36,717 nt of DNA from Gammaproteobacteria bacterium (lineage in GTDB: Bacteria > Pseudomonadota > Gammaproteobacteria > Steroidobacterales > Rariloculaceae): positions 1 through 36,717 of the forward strand of contig PKRJ01000037.1 in assembly GCA_017577365.1 (NCBI GenBank), written 5' to 3'. Shown one piece after another: positions 17,189-24,645 of the stretch. Numbering within the stretch: position 1 is the stretch's first letter; each line of letters begins with the position of its first letter. The position numbers and the translations under genes are program-made. Under the pieces are notes generated by a model. That model was not told the DNA's origin, made no database searches, and was given only the letters and a program-made list of their open reading frames with translations.

Positions 17189-17655
17189 GGCTTGCTCTCC
17201 TTGAACGTGGCGAGGTCGGATGGCGCGTCGCGCGAGGCGTGGACGGAGGGCAGCACCGAGAACACGACCGAAGCCGCGTAATGCCCGCCGATCACGAGGG
17301 CGACGGTGCCCAGCACTTCGAGAGAGACGACGAGGGCAGGAGCAGGGCCGAGCCGCGGACGGAGCAGCGCCGCGACGAGGAACGAGCAGAAAGCCACCGC
17401 CATAGCGCCGACGTGAAGCGTGAGCGCGCTCGAGTCGCGCACGGCCGTCGGCAGCCGCGTGTAATCGGCGAGACCGGCCGCGACGGCGACGACGGCGAAG
17501 GCAAGACCGGTCCAGACGAGGAAAGCCGCGGTCGCCGCGGGCTCGGCACGGCCGAGCGTGACGTCGAGCCCGACGAGCGTGGTCGCGTCGAGCAGCGCCG
17601 CGAGCACCCAGCACGCGACCGGGAAGTGGACGACGGCCGGGTGCAGCGGGCGCAT
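17185..17655 (-). CDS. DUF2231-family integral membrane protein
   Basis: A 156-residue membrane protein with about four transmembrane helices. The start MRPLHPAVVHFPVACWVLAA is the hallmark of DUF2231, whose histidines near the first helix hint at heme or metal binding; this is inference. The other helices are around TAAFLVWTGLAFAVVAVAAG, LTLHVGAMAVAFCSFLVAAL and VVSLEVLGTVALVIGGHYAA. The start at 17655 is placed by the family motif; the longer frame upstream to 17916 is antisense-free but lies in the 114-residue gene in another phase. Its stop overlaps the cytochrome ATG (ATGA), so both are translated together. A membrane electron-transfer partner for the cytochrome is a reasonable guess. 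Confidence 0.85.
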   Translation of the reverse strand: MRPLHPAVVHFPVACWVLAALLDATTLVGLDVTLGRAEPAATAAFLVWTGLAFAVVAVAAGLADYTRLPTAVRDSSALTLHVGAMAVAFCSFLVAALLRPRLGPAPALVVSLEVLGTVALVIGGHYAASVVFSVLPSVHASRDAPSDLATFKESKP

Positions 17656-17660
17656 TTCGA

Positions 17661-18005
17661 TCACACGGCGAAGAGCGCCGAGAGCAATAGGCCGAACGCG
17701 ACGACGGCGACCGCGGCATGCACGACGACGACGGCTTTGTGGGGCAGCTTGCCCCTGAAGTGAAACGACGCGAGCACGAAGCCGCCGACCGCCGCGATCG
17801 CGAACAGCACGAGCGCCCATGTGGCGGGCGTCGAGCCGAGACCGTTCGTCACCGCGACGAGGAGCAAGACGAGCCCCGCCGCGCCGAGCAGCGCGTGCAC
17901 GATCGACAGCCCCCAAGGCGCGAGATCGTCGCGCAGCACGTGGAGCGCGAGGACGACGCCGCCGAGCGCGGCAATGGCGAACAGGATCACCGCATAGGTC
18001 AGCAT
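17661..18005 (-). CDS. Small four-helix membrane protein, unrecognised
   Basis: A 114-residue hydrophobic protein with four predicted helices: YAVILFAIAALGGVVLALHV, LSIVHALLGAAGLVLLLVAV, ATWALVLFAIAAVGGFVLAS and AVVVVHAAVAVVAFGLLLSA. The first and third helices, and the second and fourth, are similar, suggesting an internal duplication of a two-helix unit (LFAIAALGG / LFAIAAVGG, then VHALLGAAG / VHAAVAVVA). Histidines sit in matching places (H22, H38, H82, H96 approximately), which could ligate heme. ATG 18005 follows GGAGAG. It is the first gene of the operon, 5 bp before the DUF2231 gene. I do not recognise the family by name. Confidence 0.8.
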   Translation of the reverse strand: MLTYAVILFAIAALGGVVLALHVLRDDLAPWGLSIVHALLGAAGLVLLLVAVTNGLGSTPATWALVLFAIAAVGGFVLASFHFRGKLPHKAVVVVHAAVAVVAFGLLLSALFAV

Positions 18006-18072
18006 GACTCTCTCCGTTGTTCTTCTCGGGCGCTGTCCAGCGTCGACCTTTGCGCTAAGTTTGTCAAGAAAA

Positions 18073-18086
18073 AACTAAAAAAAGTT
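18073..18086. promoter_or_regulatory. Inverted repeat, possible operator of SufR-like regulator
   Basis: AACT-N6-AGTT lies in the divergent region between the cytochrome operon and the regulator. The known SufR site CAAC-N6-GTTG has the same arm length and spacing. The repeat overlaps the proposed -35 of the regulator gene, which would give autorepression. A minus-strand TTGACA (18067-18062) next to it could be the -35 of the cytochrome operon, though its -10 is not obvious. Confidence 0.4.
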
Positions 18087-18112
18087 GCTTATAGGGGCAA
18101 TTACCGCATAAT
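18085..18112 (+). promoter_or_regulatory. Promoter of SufR-like regulator; leaderless transcript possible
   Basis: TTGCTT (18085-18090), a 16-bp spacer and CATAAT (18107-18112). The expected start of transcription is at 18119-18120, at the ATG itself, and no Shine-Dalgarno sequence precedes the ATG, so the mRNA may be leaderless. Confidence 0.5.
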
Positions 18113-18118
18113 GGGCGC

Positions 18119-18760
18119 ATGCACGGAGCGACGATCGATGCCTTCGGCGAGCGTCAGCGGCAGCTGCTGACGGCTCTGCTCGAGCGGAAGGAGGGACGCT
18201 CGGCCGACGAGCTCGCCGAGACGCTGGGCATCTCACGCAGCGCGGTGCACCAGCACCTGGGTGCGCTCGAGCGCGACGGATATCTCGAGAAGCTGATGCG
18301 GCCGTCGCACGGCGGCCGGCCGGGGTACGCGTGGCGCCTGACGCGCAAGGGCGTTCACCTGTTCCCGAAGCAATACGCGTTCTTCTCGGAGCTGATGATC
18401 CGAGGGCTGAAGCGCTCGCTCGGCAGCGACGGCCTCGTCCGCGTGCTCGAGGAGCTGGGGGGCGAGATCGCGCGGCGCTATCTGCCGCGGCTCGAAGGCG
18501 CAGACGACGCGGATCAGGTCGCGATCGTCGCCGAGATCATGCGCGACCTCGGCTACGCGGCGTGCGCCGTGGATACCGCGACAGGCCCCGAGATCGACGC
18601 GCGTAACTGCGTCTACCACGATCTCGCGGCGGAGCACCCGGAGGTCTGCAGCCTCGATCTCGCGCTGCTCCGTGCGCTGCTGCGCCGCGACGTCGAGCAC
18701 GTCGAGTGCATGCTGCGCGGCGGGCAGGCGTGCCGGTTCAGGCCCGCACGCCGGTCTTGA
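18119..18760 (+). CDS. SufR/ArsR-like winged-helix regulator with C-terminal cysteine cluster
   Basis: Transcription regulator of 213 residues. The winged HTH spans about residues 10-80 (ELAETLGISRSAVHQHLGAL, then the wing with RPSHGGRPGYAWRLT). The C-terminal half holds C164, C177, C197 and C205, that is C-x12-C-x19-C-x7-C. The first, second and last spacing is close to the Fe-S cluster motif of SufR (C-x12-C-x13-C-x14-C); the third cysteine is shifted. An Fe-S sensing role for redox state, oxygen, NO or iron is therefore likely but inferred. It is divergent from the cytochrome operon, 113 bp apart, with a SufR-like dyad between. No suf genes lie here, so it is probably a dedicated regulator of the neighbouring operon. 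Confidence 0.87.
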   Translation: MHGATIDAFGERQRQLLTALLERKEGRSADELAETLGISRSAVHQHLGALERDGYLEKLMRPSHGGRPGYAWRLTRKGVHLFPKQYAFFSELMIRGLKRSLGSDGLVRVLEELGGEIARRYLPRLEGADDADQVAIVAEIMRDLGYAACAVDTATGPEIDARNCVYHDLAAEHPEVCSLDLALLRALLRRDVEHVECMLRGGQACRFRPARRS

Positions 18761-18809
18761 AATCGCGGCTCGGCTTCATAAATCTGCATTCCCCGGCATC
18801 CATGAGGGC

Positions 18810-20198
18810 ATGGACGTGAGCATGCGATCGATCCGCTTTCTGGCGCTCCTGCTTCCGCTCTTCGCGGCGACGCCGCCGGCTTTCGGCCAGCTGCCGCTCG
18901 AGGCGCGGCAGAACGGGAAATGGACCATCGCGCCGATGCTGAAGGAGGTGACGCCGGCCGTCGTCAACATCTCGGTCGAATCGACGGCGATCGTGCGTAC
19001 CAACCCGCTGTTCGACGACCCGTTCTTTCGCCGCTTCTTCGGCGTCCCGGATTATCCGCAGGTCGTGCCGCGGCAGAGCGTGGGCTCGGGCGTGATCGTC
19101 GACGCGGAAGAAGGCTACGTGCTCACGAACCATCACGTCGTGCAGAACGCGAAGGAAATCGTCGTAACGCTCGCGGATCAGCGCCGCTTCACGGCGAAGC
19201 TCGTCGGCAGCGACCAGGCGACGGATATCGCGCTGCTCAAGATCGAGGCCGAGAACCTCGTCGCGGCGCGGATGGGCGACTCGAGTCAGCTCGAGGTCGG
19301 CGACTTCGTCGTCGCGATCGGTAACCCGTTCGGCCTCGGCCAGACGGTGACCTACGGCATCGTCAGCGCGCTCGGGCGCACCGGCGTGATGCCCGACCGC
19401 GAGGGCTACGAGGATTTCATCCAGACGGACGCTTCGATCAATCCGGGCAATTCGGGCGGCGCGCTGCTCACGATGGACGGCTTGCTCGTCGGCATCAACA
19501 CCGCGATCGTCTCGCCGGCCGGCGGCAATGTCGGCATCGGTTTCGCCGTGCCTTCGAACATGGCGCGGGCCGTCATGGAGCAGCTCATCAAGTACGGCGA
19601 GGTGCGCCGCGGACGGCTCGGTGTATTCATCCAGTCGGTCACGCCGGAGCTCGCCGAAGCGCTCGGGCTCGAGGTCGAGCGCGGCGCGCTGATCTCTCAG
19701 GTCGAGCCCGGGTCGCCGGCCGAGAAGGCAGGCCTCCAGCCGGGGGACGTGGTCGTCGCGCTCGACGGGCGCGAGATCCGCAACGGCGACGATCTGCGCA
19801 ATCGGATCGCGTTGCTCAGCATCGGGACCGAAGTGACGCTCACGTACATCCGCGACGGGGAGCGTCGCACCGCGAAGGCGACGATCGCCGCGGCGCCCGG
19901 CGGCGGTGCGGTGAGCGGCGGCTCGGGGGCGCTCGATCGGCTCTCGGGCGCGGATCTGCGCGAGCTCGACCCGAGCCATCCGCAGTACGGCCGCGTGCAG
20001 GGCGTCTATGTCGCGGGTGTCGAGCCGAACTCGCGCGCGGCACGCGCGGGCCTGGTCGCCGGCGACGTCATCCTCGGCGTGAATCGCAGCCCCGTCCGGT
20101 CGGTTGCCGAGCTGATCGAGGCGCTCGACAGGGCGGGTCAGGGGCCGGTCGCGCTGAACATCCTGCGCGGCAATCGGCGGCTCTATCTCGTGCTGTAA
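18810..20198 (+). CDS. htrA: HtrA/DegP-type periplasmic serine protease with two PDZ domains
   Basis: Envelope protease that degrades misfolded proteins. It has 462 residues from ATG 18810. After a Sec signal (FLALLLPLFAATPPAFG) comes the trypsin-like domain with triad H109 (LTNHHVV), D139 (TDIALLKI) and S215 (NPGNSGGALL). PDZ1 lies at about 265-350 (SQVEPGSPAEKAGLQPGDVV) and PDZ2 at about 375-460 (AGVEPNSRAARAGLVAGDVI). The start is uncertain: GAGGG at 18804-18808 is too near ATG 18810 and suits GTG 18816 or ATG 18822; all give the same mature protein. It lies about 50 bp after the SufR-like gene on the same strand but probably belongs to the general envelope stress system. The DegQ/MucD branch is likely. 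Confidence 0.95.
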   Translation: MDVSMRSIRFLALLLPLFAATPPAFGQLPLEARQNGKWTIAPMLKEVTPAVVNISVESTAIVRTNPLFDDPFFRRFFGVPDYPQVVPRQSVGSGVIVDAEEGYVLTNHHVVQNAKEIVVTLADQRRFTAKLVGSDQATDIALLKIEAENLVAARMGDSSQLEVGDFVVAIGNPFGLGQTVTYGIVSALGRTGVMPDREGYEDFIQTDASINPGNSGGALLTMDGLLVGINTAIVSPAGGNVGIGFAVPSNMARAVMEQLIKYGEVRRGRLGVFIQSVTPELAEALGLEVERGALISQVEPGSPAEKAGLQPGDVVVALDGREIRNGDDLRNRIALLSIGTEVTLTYIRDGERRTAKATIAAAPGGGAVSGGSGALDRLSGADLRELDPSHPQYGRVQGVYVAGVEPNSRAARAGLVAGDVILGVNRSPVRSVAELIEALDRAGQGPVALNILRGNRRLYLVL

Positions 20199-20248
20199 GA
20201 CGAGGTCGCCTGCGTCCGCAGGTATCGCGGGCGCAGGCCATTGCAGCG

Positions 20249-20275
20249 GGCGCGGCGATCAGGGCTCGCCGCGCC
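20249..20275. terminator. Strong hairpin between convergent htrA and PQQ dehydrogenase genes
   Basis: GGCGCGGCGA and TCGCCGCGCC form a perfect 10-bp stem around a 7-base loop, in the 88-bp gap between two convergent stops. It could end transcription from both sides, but no T-run follows. A smaller hairpin CCTGC-N4-GCAGG lies at 20209-20222. Confidence 0.55.
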
Positions 20276-20286
20276 GGCCGACCCGT

Positions 20287-22026
20287 TCAGTCCGGAAGCT
20301 TGAAGACGAAGAGTCGATTGCCGGTGCCGGGCCGGATACCGGCGAGTCGCGCGAGCCCGAACGCGAGGCCGGAGCCGCCCGTGCTGACGGCGACGTACTG
20401 CTTGCCGTCGACCGCGTACGTGACCGGGTAGCCGTTGACCGGCGCGCCGAGATTGACTTCCCAGAGCACCTCGCCCGTCTCCTGATCGTACGCGCGGAAG
20501 CGGCCCGCAACGTCGCCGCCGAACAGGAGCCCGCCGCCGGTCGACATCAGCGACAGCACGCCTGCCTTCTGCTCGAGCTTCCACGCGGTCTTGCCGGTCG
20601 AGACGGAGATCGCCTCGATCCGCCCGACGTTCTCCGTGCCCGGCGCGACCTCGATCCGGTTGCGGATCGCGTAGAGCGATTCGATGCTGTCCGGGTCGGT
20701 CTCCGCGGTGCTGTGCATGCACGTGTTCTGCAGCGGCATGTACATGAGGCCGGTGAGCGGGCTGTACGTGCCGGCCGGGTAGTTCTTTCCGCCGTGCGGG
20801 CTCGGGCAGACGAATTTCTCCTGGCCGCCCGCGGTGAAGATGGTCTCCGGATTGACCGTCGCGGCGCCCGACTCGACGTTGATGTCGGCGACGACGTTCT
20901 GCTCGATCGTCTCCCGCGCCCACAGGAACTCGCCCGTCTCGCGATCGAGCGTGTAGACGAGTCCCGTCTTGCCCGGGATTCCGGTGATGACCTTGCGCCG
21001 CTCGCCCGCGCGGACGCGCGGATTGATCCAGCGAACGGAGCTCGGATCGGGCGCGACCTCGGTCTCGATCAGCAGCCGCTCGAACGGATGGTCGAGATCC
21101 CAGTGATCGACGAGATGCTGGAAGTGCCAGAGGATCTCGCCGGTATCCGCATCGATCGCGAGCGTCGAGTTGTGATAGAGGTGCTGCTCGTCGGTGCCGC
21201 CGAGCATGAACTTCGGCGCCGGCGCCGTGACCGACGTCCCGACGTAGATGCGGTTCAGCTCGGGATCGAAGCTCGGCACCATCCACATGCCGACGTGCAC
21301 GCGCTTCTCGTACGGCACGTCGCCCCAGGTTTCGTCGCCGGGCTCGCCGGGCTTCGGAATCGTGCGCGTGCGCCACAGCTCCTTGCCGGTCTTCGCGTCG
21401 AACGCGGTGATCACGCAGGCTTCCGGGCCGCCTTCGGGCTCGCAGCTGCGGCCCGAGATGACCTTGCCGTTCGCGACGATCGGTCCCGAGCTGTTCTTCG
21501 CGCCGGCACGATAGTCGAGGATGAAGCTTTCCCAGACGAGCTCGCCGGTCTCAGCGTCGATCGCATAAGCCCAGCCGTCGGCGCCGTTGTCGAGAATCAG
21601 ATTGCCGTAGATCGCGAGGTTGCGATTGGTGCCCGCGGCAGGAAAGTATTCGCCGACGTCCGGAGGCACGGGACGGCGATACTCCCAGAGGAGATCCCCG
21701 GTCGCCGCGTCGTACGCCTGCGTGATGTCGTACGGGTTCGGGAAGTAGAGCACGCCGTCGTAGACGAGCGCCGTGCCTTCCTGGTCGCCGTCCGCGAGCG
21801 ACGCCGTCCACGCGAGCTGCAGCTGATGCACGTTGCTGCGGTCGATCTGATCGAGCGGGCTATAACCCCAGTTGTCGAGCGTGCGCCGCCACATCAGCCA
21901 GTCCGCCGGGTCCGGATCACGAAGCATCTCGTCGGTGACCGGCACGAACTCGCGCTGCGTCTGCGCGAGGGCGATGCTCGGCACGACGGCGATCAGACAA
22001 GCGGCTAGGACGGGACGGGTCGTCAT
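20287..22026 (-). CDS. PQQ-dependent (quinoprotein) alcohol-type dehydrogenase
   Basis: Periplasmic eight-bladed propeller enzyme that oxidises alcohols or related substrates using pyrroloquinoline quinone. It has 579 residues; signal peptide ends near SIALA (residue 21). Blade tryptophan-docking motifs are repeated: DAATGDLLWEYR, DAETGELVWES, DAKTGKELWRTR, DADTGEILWHFQ, DRETGEFLWARE, DQETGEVLWEVN. A cysteine pair occurs in SCEPEGGPEAC; the adjacent Cys-Cys of methanol and ethanol dehydrogenases is not seen, and there is no C-terminal heme motif, so it is a type I-like enzyme needing a separate electron acceptor. ATG 22026 follows GGAGGAA; the extra frame up to 22284 is inside the AraC gene in another phase. 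It lies 89 bp after the AraC gene. Substrate unknown. Confidence 0.93.
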   Translation of the reverse strand: MTTRPVLAACLIAVVPSIALAQTQREFVPVTDEMLRDPDPADWLMWRRTLDNWGYSPLDQIDRSNVHQLQLAWTASLADGDQEGTALVYDGVLYFPNPYDITQAYDAATGDLLWEYRRPVPPDVGEYFPAAGTNRNLAIYGNLILDNGADGWAYAIDAETGELVWESFILDYRAGAKNSSGPIVANGKVISGRSCEPEGGPEACVITAFDAKTGKELWRTRTIPKPGEPGDETWGDVPYEKRVHVGMWMVPSFDPELNRIYVGTSVTAPAPKFMLGGTDEQHLYHNSTLAIDADTGEILWHFQHLVDHWDLDHPFERLLIETEVAPDPSSVRWINPRVRAGERRKVITGIPGKTGLVYTLDRETGEFLWARETIEQNVVADINVESGAATVNPETIFTAGGQEKFVCPSPHGGKNYPAGTYSPLTGLMYMPLQNTCMHSTAETDPDSIESLYAIRNRIEVAPGTENVGRIEAISVSTGKTAWKLEQKAGVLSLMSTGGGLLFGGDVAGRFRAYDQETGEVLWEVNLGAPVNGYPVTYAVDGKQYVAVSTGGSGLAFGLARLAGIRPGTGNRLFVFKLPD

Positions 22027-22115
22027 CACTTTCCTCCGTATCGGGTCCGCGCCGCGGATCGGATCCGGCGGCGTTTCGGTCGGCGTCACGGTTGTCGTTG
22101 GTTCTTGGGCGAATC

Positions 22116-23021
22116 CTACCCCGGCGTCTGCTGAAGCTTGAGCCGCCGGTACTCTCGAGGGCTCGTGCCGAAGCGCTTCTTGAAGACGCGGGAGAAGTGG
22201 GCACGATTCACGAAGCACCATTCTCGCGCGATATCCGTCACGCTGTAGGAGGCCCAGTCGCGGCTCGCGAGCTGATGGGCGCACTCCTCGAGCCGTCTTC
22301 TCAAGATATAGGCGGAGATGGGCTCACGCTCCTTCTCGAAGATCATGCTGACGTAGCGCGTCGAGACGCCGAAATAGTCGGCGACGTACGACGCGGAAAG
22401 GTTCGGATCGCGCAGCCGAGCCTCGATGAAACGTTTGATGTGGGCGCGGCGCTCGCTCATCGACGAGGATTCGGAGAAACGTTTGCCGTGCTGCAGCGAG
22501 TAAGCGGTCGCGATGACGTCGAGAATGTTCTTCGCGATCGTGAGGCCGTGCTCCTGAGGAAAGCCCTGCTCGATCTGGCGCCAGACGTCCTCGAGAAGCG
22601 CGCGCACGACGAGCCCGTAGTGCCGGTCCCGGTACGTCTTCAGCCCGCAAAGATTCTCCGGAGAAGGCAATCGAGCCTTCAGGTCTTTAGCCGATAAAAC
22701 GAGATGGAACGACGTGTTCGGCTCCGTGAACTCGAGGCGCCCCGGCGCCTGGCCGTCGAACAACGCGAAATCGCCGGGCTCGAGCTCGTCCTCGCGCCCG
22801 TAATGGGAATAACGGACCCTACCTTCGACCGGCATCAGCAGAAAGAAGCGCTGCTCGGCCATGTAGTCGATCCGCCGCTCGTCGTTCACGTTGATGCGGG
22901 CCGGCATCGATACGGTCTTCCGAATCGACAGCGGACCGATCGACTCGACGCGGAACTGCGCATCGAAGCGCACCGTCTCGATCGGCGTGACCTCGATCGG
23001 CGCGATGAACTTTTGCAGCAC
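22116..23021 (-). CDS. AraC-family regulator, probably of the PQQ dehydrogenase
   Basis: Transcription regulator, 301 residues from GTG 23021. The N-terminal part resembles the AraC_binding_2 sensor domain (LMPVEGRVRYSHYGREDELE, then PGDFALFDGQAPGRLEF). Two HTH units make up the C-terminal 100 residues (ASYVADYFGVSTRYVSMIFE and SVTDIAREWCFVNRAHFSRV, with KKRFGTSPREYRR). The family-like sequence continues upstream in frame (STKDAPHVAKAAYWNEV) up to about 23080, but that stretch has no ATG, GTG or TTG before the stop at 23118-23120. Either the true start is a rare codon such as ATT at 23084, or the protein begins late. Gene order suggests control of the dehydrogenase just downstream. Confidence 0.9.
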   Translation of the reverse strand: MLQKFIAPIEVTPIETVRFDAQFRVESIGPLSIRKTVSMPARINVNDERRIDYMAEQRFFLLMPVEGRVRYSHYGREDELEPGDFALFDGQAPGRLEFTEPNTSFHLVLSAKDLKARLPSPENLCGLKTYRDRHYGLVVRALLEDVWRQIEQGFPQEHGLTIAKNILDVIATAYSLQHGKRFSESSSMSERRAHIKRFIEARLRDPNLSASYVADYFGVSTRYVSMIFEKEREPISAYILRRRLEECAHQLASRDWASYSVTDIAREWCFVNRAHFSRVFKKRFGTSPREYRRLKLQQTPG

Positions 23022-23277
23022 CTCGTTCCAGTACGCTGCCTTCGCGACGTGCGGCGCGTCTTTTGTCGAGAATGTCTTGAGAATCGTCTGGCTCTCGGCT
23101 CTCCCCCCGATCCGATTCTATCCAAAATCGCATTCTCGGGAAGCGGGGCCAAGGCGGGCCGAGGGCGTGGTCACGCGGTCGCGGGCGGACATCGCGCGGC
23201 AGCGGTGGACGGGCGGCAGGGTGCAGAGAGAAGTCGAGGTCAATCGTATCGAACGCGAGTGGGCAGCGTCCCCAATG

Positions 23278-23481
23278 TCAATCTTTCAAAACGAACGTGA
23301 CCTTCATGTTCACCCGCCATTCGGTGATTCGGTTCCCGTCGACTTTGACCTGCTGCTCTTGAACCCACGCGCCCTGGATGTTCTCGACGGTCTTCGTCGC
23401 GCGCTCGATGCCTTTGCGGACGGCGTCCTCGAAACTTTCCGACGAGGCCGACGTGAGTTCGATGACTTTCGCAATCGCCAT
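23278..23481 (-). CDS. Dodecin-family flavin-binding protein
   Basis: Small protein of 67 residues whose family forms hollow dodecamers that store flavins or, in some members, coenzyme A. The family pattern is complete: VIELTSASSESFEDAVRKGI helix, RATKTVENIQGAWVQEQQVK with the tryptophan W39 that stacks on flavin, and the last strand EWRVNMKVTFVL. ATG 23481 follows GGAG. It stands alone on the minus strand, about 160-250 bp before the AraC gene, and is divergent from the outer-membrane-like protein gene. Role here is inferred to be flavin buffering. Confidence 0.93.
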   Translation of the reverse strand: MAIAKVIELTSASSESFEDAVRKGIERATKTVENIQGAWVQEQQVKVDGNRITEWRVNMKVTFVLKD

Positions 23482-23601
23482 GAGAGGATCTCCGGTAGCG
23501 CTCCACGTGCGACGGGAGCAAGTCCCATGCCAAGGCGGAATGGGGGCGCGTATCCACGCCGCGAATGGCCCGATCACTGCATGACGCGGGCGGGCTTTCC
23601 T

Positions 23602-24480
23602 ATGAAGGACGACGTGGGAAGGAGTCGACTGGATAGCAGGGCGACGCGCGCGGTGTGGCTTCTCGCCGCGCTCGGGCTCGCCGCGGCGCAAGCGGCGGCG
23701 CAAGAGACCGAAGACTTCGATCCGTTTCACTGGGCTTATGCGGCCGCGTTCGGCAGCGGCGTGTACCGGCTCGACGACGGCACCGAGGCGAAGGTCCTGC
23801 GTGTGACGTCCTCATTCTGGATCCGCAAATCGGCCATTCGACGTGGGTCGAACTTCGGCCTGCGGCTGCTGTTACCGGTCTCGGTGGGTGTGCAGAATCT
23901 CGACGCCGAGAATCTTCCGCCCGGACGTGACGACGACGAGATCGAGCACGTCGCCATTCTGCCCGGATTCGAATTCGAGTTTCCCGGTAAGCGCTTCGCT
24001 CTTCGGACGCGCGCGCAGGCCGGGTGGGGCACGGAGCTCGAAGGCAACGAGAACTCGGCGCGGCTCTATGCGGTCGGTCTCCGGAGCCGTTTCGACTTTC
24101 CGGGCGCGGCGGGCAAGCCCGCGTTGATCAGCGGGCTGCTGTGGGCCGGCTTTGTTCCGGACACGGGCGAGCGGCACACGCTGGTTCGATTGAGCCAGGG
24201 CATCGAGTTCGACGTCGCCGTGCCCGGTTGGCGGTTCAACGGCGGCGTGATGCATCTCAAGCCGCACGTTCTTGCGGACTGGTATTACCGTCCGCCGCCC
24301 GAGCTCGCGTTCGGCGACGAGGATTTCGACCACGTCGAGACCGCCTGGCAGCTCGGCCTCGCCGCCCGGCGCGCCGGACGCTTCAAGATCCTGTTCTTCA
24401 GATTCGAAGCCGTCGGGGTCGCGTTCCGTTTCTCGGAGCACAGCTCCGGGCTGCGCTTCTACCTGAACTCGATCTTCTGA
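23602..24480 (+). CDS. Uncharacterised protein, probable outer-membrane beta-barrel
   Basis: A 292-residue protein with a signal peptide (AVWLLAALGLAAAQAAAQ, ending near residue 34) and no family I can name. After it, alternating polar and hydrophobic strands run through the protein (FGLRLLLPVSVGVQNLD, FALRTRAQAGWGTELEGNEN, RLYAVGLRSRFDFPG, FKILFFRFEAVGVAFRF). The last residues are GLRFYLNSIF: a C-terminal phenylalanine after an amphipathic strand is a sign of BAM-assembled barrels. Start codon is uncertain: ATG 23602 gives a normal signal peptide but lacks a good ribosome site, and ATG 23581 is also in frame. The long open frame upstream to 22891 is antisense to dodecin and AraC. It stands alone. 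Confidence 0.75.
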   Translation: MKDDVGRSRLDSRATRAVWLLAALGLAAAQAAAQETEDFDPFHWAYAAAFGSGVYRLDDGTEAKVLRVTSSFWIRKSAIRRGSNFGLRLLLPVSVGVQNLDAENLPPGRDDDEIEHVAILPGFEFEFPGKRFALRTRAQAGWGTELEGNENSARLYAVGLRSRFDFPGAAGKPALISGLLWAGFVPDTGERHTLVRLSQGIEFDVAVPGWRFNGGVMHLKPHVLADWYYRPPPELAFGDEDFDHVETAWQLGLAARRAGRFKILFFRFEAVGVAFRFSEHSSGLRFYLNSIF

Positions 24481-24594
24481 AATGCGCGGTCGAGCCGCGA
24501 AAGGACCGCACGGGCCGGCGCGTGTCGCTCGGGCAGCGCAACGCGGCCCGAGCGACAGCGCGTCCAGGGGGGGAGGGGGGACCCCCGGCCGCAG

Positions 24595-24616
24595 AAACAG
24601 AATAAACATTCTGTTT
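24595..24616. terminator. AT-rich hairpin between convergent genes; also part of repeat copy 1
   Basis: AAACAGAAT-AAAC-ATTCTGTTT is a perfect 9-bp stem with a 4-base loop, ending in TTTT on the plus strand, in the gap between the convergent barrel gene and sulfatase gene. It could act as a terminator. Its core AGAAT-N4-ATTCT is the same as in the operator-like palindrome before the TetR gene at 26444. Confidence 0.45.
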
Positions 24617-24639
24617 TGAGGGTCAAGCCAACGCGGCTC
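24599..24639 (+). repeat. 41-bp imperfect direct repeat, copy 1 (downstream of sulfatase gene)
   Basis: Aligns without gaps to 26425-26465 with 30 of 41 bases identical, including AGAATA, ATTCT, GTCAAG and the last nine bases ACGCGGCTC. Copy 2 covers the palindrome and first codons of the TetR gene, while here the ATG is lost. It ends 7 bp before the sulfatase stop codon. Confidence 0.65.
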
Positions 24640-24645
24640 GATTCG

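Noticed and set aside
22891..23601. Upstream extension of the barrel-like protein frame
   Set aside because: It runs antisense to the AraC 5' end and dodecin, and the signal peptide shows the protein begins near 23602.
24567..24585. G7-A-G6 run followed by C5 as a G-quadruplex or special element
   Set aside because: Only two G-runs, next to a C-run that would pair with them; more likely low-complexity sequence after a gene end.
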